Shown here piece by piece: positions 7,722 through 8,639 of a DNA stretch of 8,639 bases; position 1 is the first letter of the stretch, and each line of letters opens with the position of its first letter. The stretch is from Patescibacteria group bacterium UBA7522 (lineage in GTDB: Bacteria; Patescibacteriota; CPR2; UBA1875): the NCBI GenBank assembly GCA_002476865.1, contig DLNA01000035.1, forward strand, positions 723 to 9,361. The letters are read 5' to 3'. The position numbers and the translations under genes were made by a program. The notes under the pieces are model-generated. The model saw nothing but the letters and a program-made list of their open reading frames with translations. It searched no databases and was not told where the DNA came from.

Positions 7722-7750
7722 TTGACAATTTATAGAATTCGTGCTATCCT
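7722..7750 (+). promoter_or_regulatory. Promoter of the structured non-coding RNA
   Basis: TTGACA at 7722-7727, 17 bases, then TATCCT at 7745-7750. The TGC just before the -10 gives an extended -10 (TGn). The consensus -35, ideal spacing, extended -10 and A/T-rich upstream tract suggest strong constitutive transcription. The expected start is near G7756. Confidence 0.8.
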
Positions 7751-7755
7751 ACTAT

Positions 7756-8003
7756 GTCACTCTCGGGTAGGAGTGAAGAAGTAATTTAAGCCATCATCAT
7801 AACAAAAGTTGTTGTGAGTGTCCCAATGGTAAGCTGGGTCGTTTAACCTCATCACCCTCCTGAGGCCGGCTCGCTTACCGGAGGGACTCTCCCAACAACA
7901 ACGGCAGTAATTGTTGAAACTGCTCAAGTGTCAGACACGGTTTGTTGATGGGAGAAATCAAAAAGACGGTGAGTTCCCCCTGCACCGTCTTTTTGATTTT
8001 TTT
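7756..8003 (+). ncRNA. Structured non-coding RNA of unknown family, about 245 nt
   Basis: A stretch with its own promoter and terminator, no credible reading frame, and dense self-complementarity. In order: a 5' hairpin CACTC/GAGTG (7758-7762, 7771-7775). An outer helix 7791-7800 with 7942-7951, 8 of 10 pairs. Inside it a long arm, 7808-7824 with 7883-7899, 15 of 17 pairs with two single mismatches. That arm continues through a 3x3 internal loop into GGTAAGC/GCTTACC (7828-7834, 7873-7879) and an apical hairpin CCTCA/TGAGG (7847-7851, 7861-7865) with a C-rich 9-base loop. On the 3' side are hairpins GCAGT/ACTGC (7904-7908, 7919-7923) and GTGT/ACAC (7928-7931, 7935-7938). The terminator starts 4 bases after the outer helix. 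I find no tmRNA, RNase P or SRP RNA core motifs. The outer helix, large open region and long inner arm recall 6S RNA, but this is only a resemblance. Confidence 0.75.
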
Positions 8004-8005
8004 AT
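7955..8005. terminator. Bidirectional intrinsic terminator between the non-coding RNA and the cupin gene
   Basis: A perfect 17-bp inverted repeat (7955-7971 with 7983-7999) encloses an 11-base loop with five C residues. On the plus strand it is followed by a T run, a strong terminator for the RNA. On the minus strand the stem's own 3' arm ends in T-rich sequence just 2 bases beyond the cupin stop, so it can end both convergent transcripts. Confidence 0.9.
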
Positions 8006-8400
8006 TCTGTTGTCGTGCCCTCAAAATCCTCTTCGTTTAATTCGGCCTCTTCCTTTGTGGCTCTCACGATGCCATCTTTATGATGAGCTGGTGAATAAAT
8101 AGTATAAAGCTTTAGTTCTTCTGAATCAGAGGTATTTACAACGTTATGCTCCGCTCCGGCTGGTACGATGATGGCGCTACCGTCTTTAACGTCATATTCA
8201 TTTCCATCTATATAAACCTTGCCGTTTCCTTTTTCGAACCTAAAAAACTGATCATTCTCGTTATGAATCTCCATGCCGATATCTTCTTTCGGTCTGAGTG
8301 ACATCAATACTAACTGAGAGTGCTTCCCGGTGTAAAGAACCTTTCTGAAATTAGTATTTTCTAGTGTTAGCTCTTCAATTTCTCCATGATACCCCTTCAT
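8002..8400 (-). CDS. Small single-domain cupin protein
   Basis: A 132-residue cytoplasmic beta-barrel protein of the cupin superfamily; substrate unknown. Cupin motif 1 is altered: GMEIHNENDQFFRFEKGNG (42-60) has H46 but Glu48 where the second His usually lies, and Gln51 near the usual Glu position. Motif 2 is canonical: G74-x5-P80-x-G82-x2-H85-x3-N89. The C-terminal KLYTIYSPAHHKDG is characteristic of a widespread family of short stand-alone cupins, often annotated as mannose-6-phosphate isomerase-like without proof. An ATG at 8415 would add five residues, but AAAGGAG lies five bases before the ATG at 8400, so 8400 is the better start. It has its own promoter and converges on the non-coding RNA, sharing its terminator. 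The family is clear; the reaction is not. Confidence 0.9.
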   Translation of the reverse strand: MKGYHGEIEELTLENTNFRKVLYTGKHSQLVLMSLRPKEDIGMEIHNENDQFFRFEKGNGKVYIDGNEYDVKDGSAIIVPAGAEHNVVNTSDSEELKLYTIYSPAHHKDGIVRATKEEAELNEEDFEGTTTE

Positions 8401-8405
8401 GATAT

Positions 8406-8412
8406 CTCCTTT
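8406..8412 (-). promoter_or_regulatory. Shine-Dalgarno that fixes the cupin start
   Basis: AAAGGAG on the minus strand, 5 bases before the ATG at 8400. The in-frame ATG at 8415 overlaps it and has no Shine-Dalgarno of its own, so it is unlikely to be used. Confidence 0.8.
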
Positions 8413-8434
8413 CATTATTAATTGTTGCCTATTT

Positions 8435-8463
8435 ATTTTATTTAAAATTTAAGCAAAAGACAA
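8435..8463 (-). promoter_or_regulatory. Probable cupin promoter
   Basis: The minus strand has TTGTCT at 8463-8458 (4 of 6 consensus), 17 bases, then TAAAAT at 8440-8435 (5 of 6). The expected start near 8428 gives a 28-base leader containing the Shine-Dalgarno. The -35 lies inside one arm of an inverted repeat. Confidence 0.5.
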
Positions 8464-8490
8464 GTCGTCATCTTTTCCATATTGTCTTTT
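8455..8490. repeat. Inverted repeat overlapping the cupin -35 box
   Basis: AAAAGACAA (8455-8463) and TTGTCTTTT (8482-8490) are perfect 9-base inverted copies separated by 18 bases. One arm contains the predicted -35 of the cupin gene, the placement expected of an operator. It is A/T-rich with no T run in a useful position, so a terminator is less likely. Confidence 0.4.
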
Positions 8491-8561
8491 ATCTTTAGAT
8501 GATATTGGCCCTATTTTTTTAAGAGCCGACAATGAAAAACGATTTTACTTGCGAGTTAGCT

Positions 8562-8639
8562 TTAAATTGTTGTGTTTTTTATTCCCTTTTCAGCAAGAGC
8601 TAAGATAGAACTGGTTAGCTTCTTAATTTTTTCTTCAAC
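8562..8639 (-). CDS. C-terminal end of an unidentified gene cut by the window edge
   Basis: The only open minus-strand frame at the right edge encodes 25 residues ending in TAA (8564-8562). It reads VEEKIKKLTSSILALAEKGI and then KNTTI, an amphipathic helix-like segment of normal composition. The other two minus frames hit stops within a few codons. Too short to identify. The bases between it and the cupin leader (about 8491-8561) hold nothing I recognise. Confidence 0.45.
   Translation of the reverse strand, partial: VEEKIKKLTSSILALAEKGIKNTTI

Noticed and set aside
7754..7789. An 11-codon frame ATG...TAA at the very start of the non-coding RNA, as a possible leader peptide
   Set aside because: The predicted mRNA start (about 7756-7757) lies after this ATG, and there is no Shine-Dalgarno. 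It would need a start 3 bases earlier than the -10 box predicts.
7756..7999. Assignment of the RNA to tmRNA, RNase P RNA, SRP RNA or a riboswitch
   Set aside because: No tRNA-like acceptor or tag frame, no RNase P conserved core, no SRP tetraloop motif, and no plus-strand gene follows that a riboswitch could control. 6S-like shape noted but not claimed.
7911..8102. Plus-strand 63-codon open frame
   Set aside because: It crosses the 17-bp terminator hairpin and then runs antisense through the cupin gene.

Overview
The window reads as chromosomal DNA from a low-GC bacterium, most likely a member of the Candidate Phyla Radiation (Patescibacteria, Parcubacteria-like). This assignment is an inference. 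It rests on the style of three proteins: a single-membrane-pass VirD4/TraG-type motor with a long charged tail, a sigma-region-4 protein fused to tandem winged helices, and a short TopA with two zinc fingers. The roughly 2,000 codons read here contain no in-frame TGA, and TGA is used as the topA stop. The standard bacterial code therefore applies, not the Gracilibacteria/Absconditabacteria recoding of UGA as glycine. No rRNA, tRNA, insertion sequence or CRISPR array was seen.

Left and centre (1-7086): four genes lie head to tail on the minus strand. In transcription order they are dprA (DNA uptake and RecA loading), topA (topoisomerase I), a sigma4/winged-helix regulator, and a conjugation/type IV secretion-type ATPase. 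The ATPase runs off the left edge without a stop codon. The first three each have a recognisable -10 element (two also have good -35 elements) placed so close to the ATG that the transcripts would be essentially leaderless. The ATPase has a Shine-Dalgarno sequence overlapping the stop of the regulator gene and probably shares its transcript. dprA next to topA is a common bacterial order. DprA and a DNA-translocating motor both suggest DNA handling, but nothing here proves joint action.

Right (7136-8415): this part has a different character. A GC-rich orphan gene of 139 codons (about 59% GC against about 35% in dprA) has its own promoter, strong Shine-Dalgarno and strong intrinsic terminator. 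Divergent from it, on the plus strand, is an apparent non-coding RNA of about 245 nt. It has a TTGACA/extended -10 promoter, extensive self-complementarity and a 17-bp terminator hairpin. That hairpin also ends a convergent cupin gene, whose stop codon lies 2 bases beyond the stem.

The right edge holds the last 25 codons of another minus-strand gene. The RNA and its divergent GC-rich neighbour are the parts I could not assign to anything known, and they are the best candidates for something undescribed.
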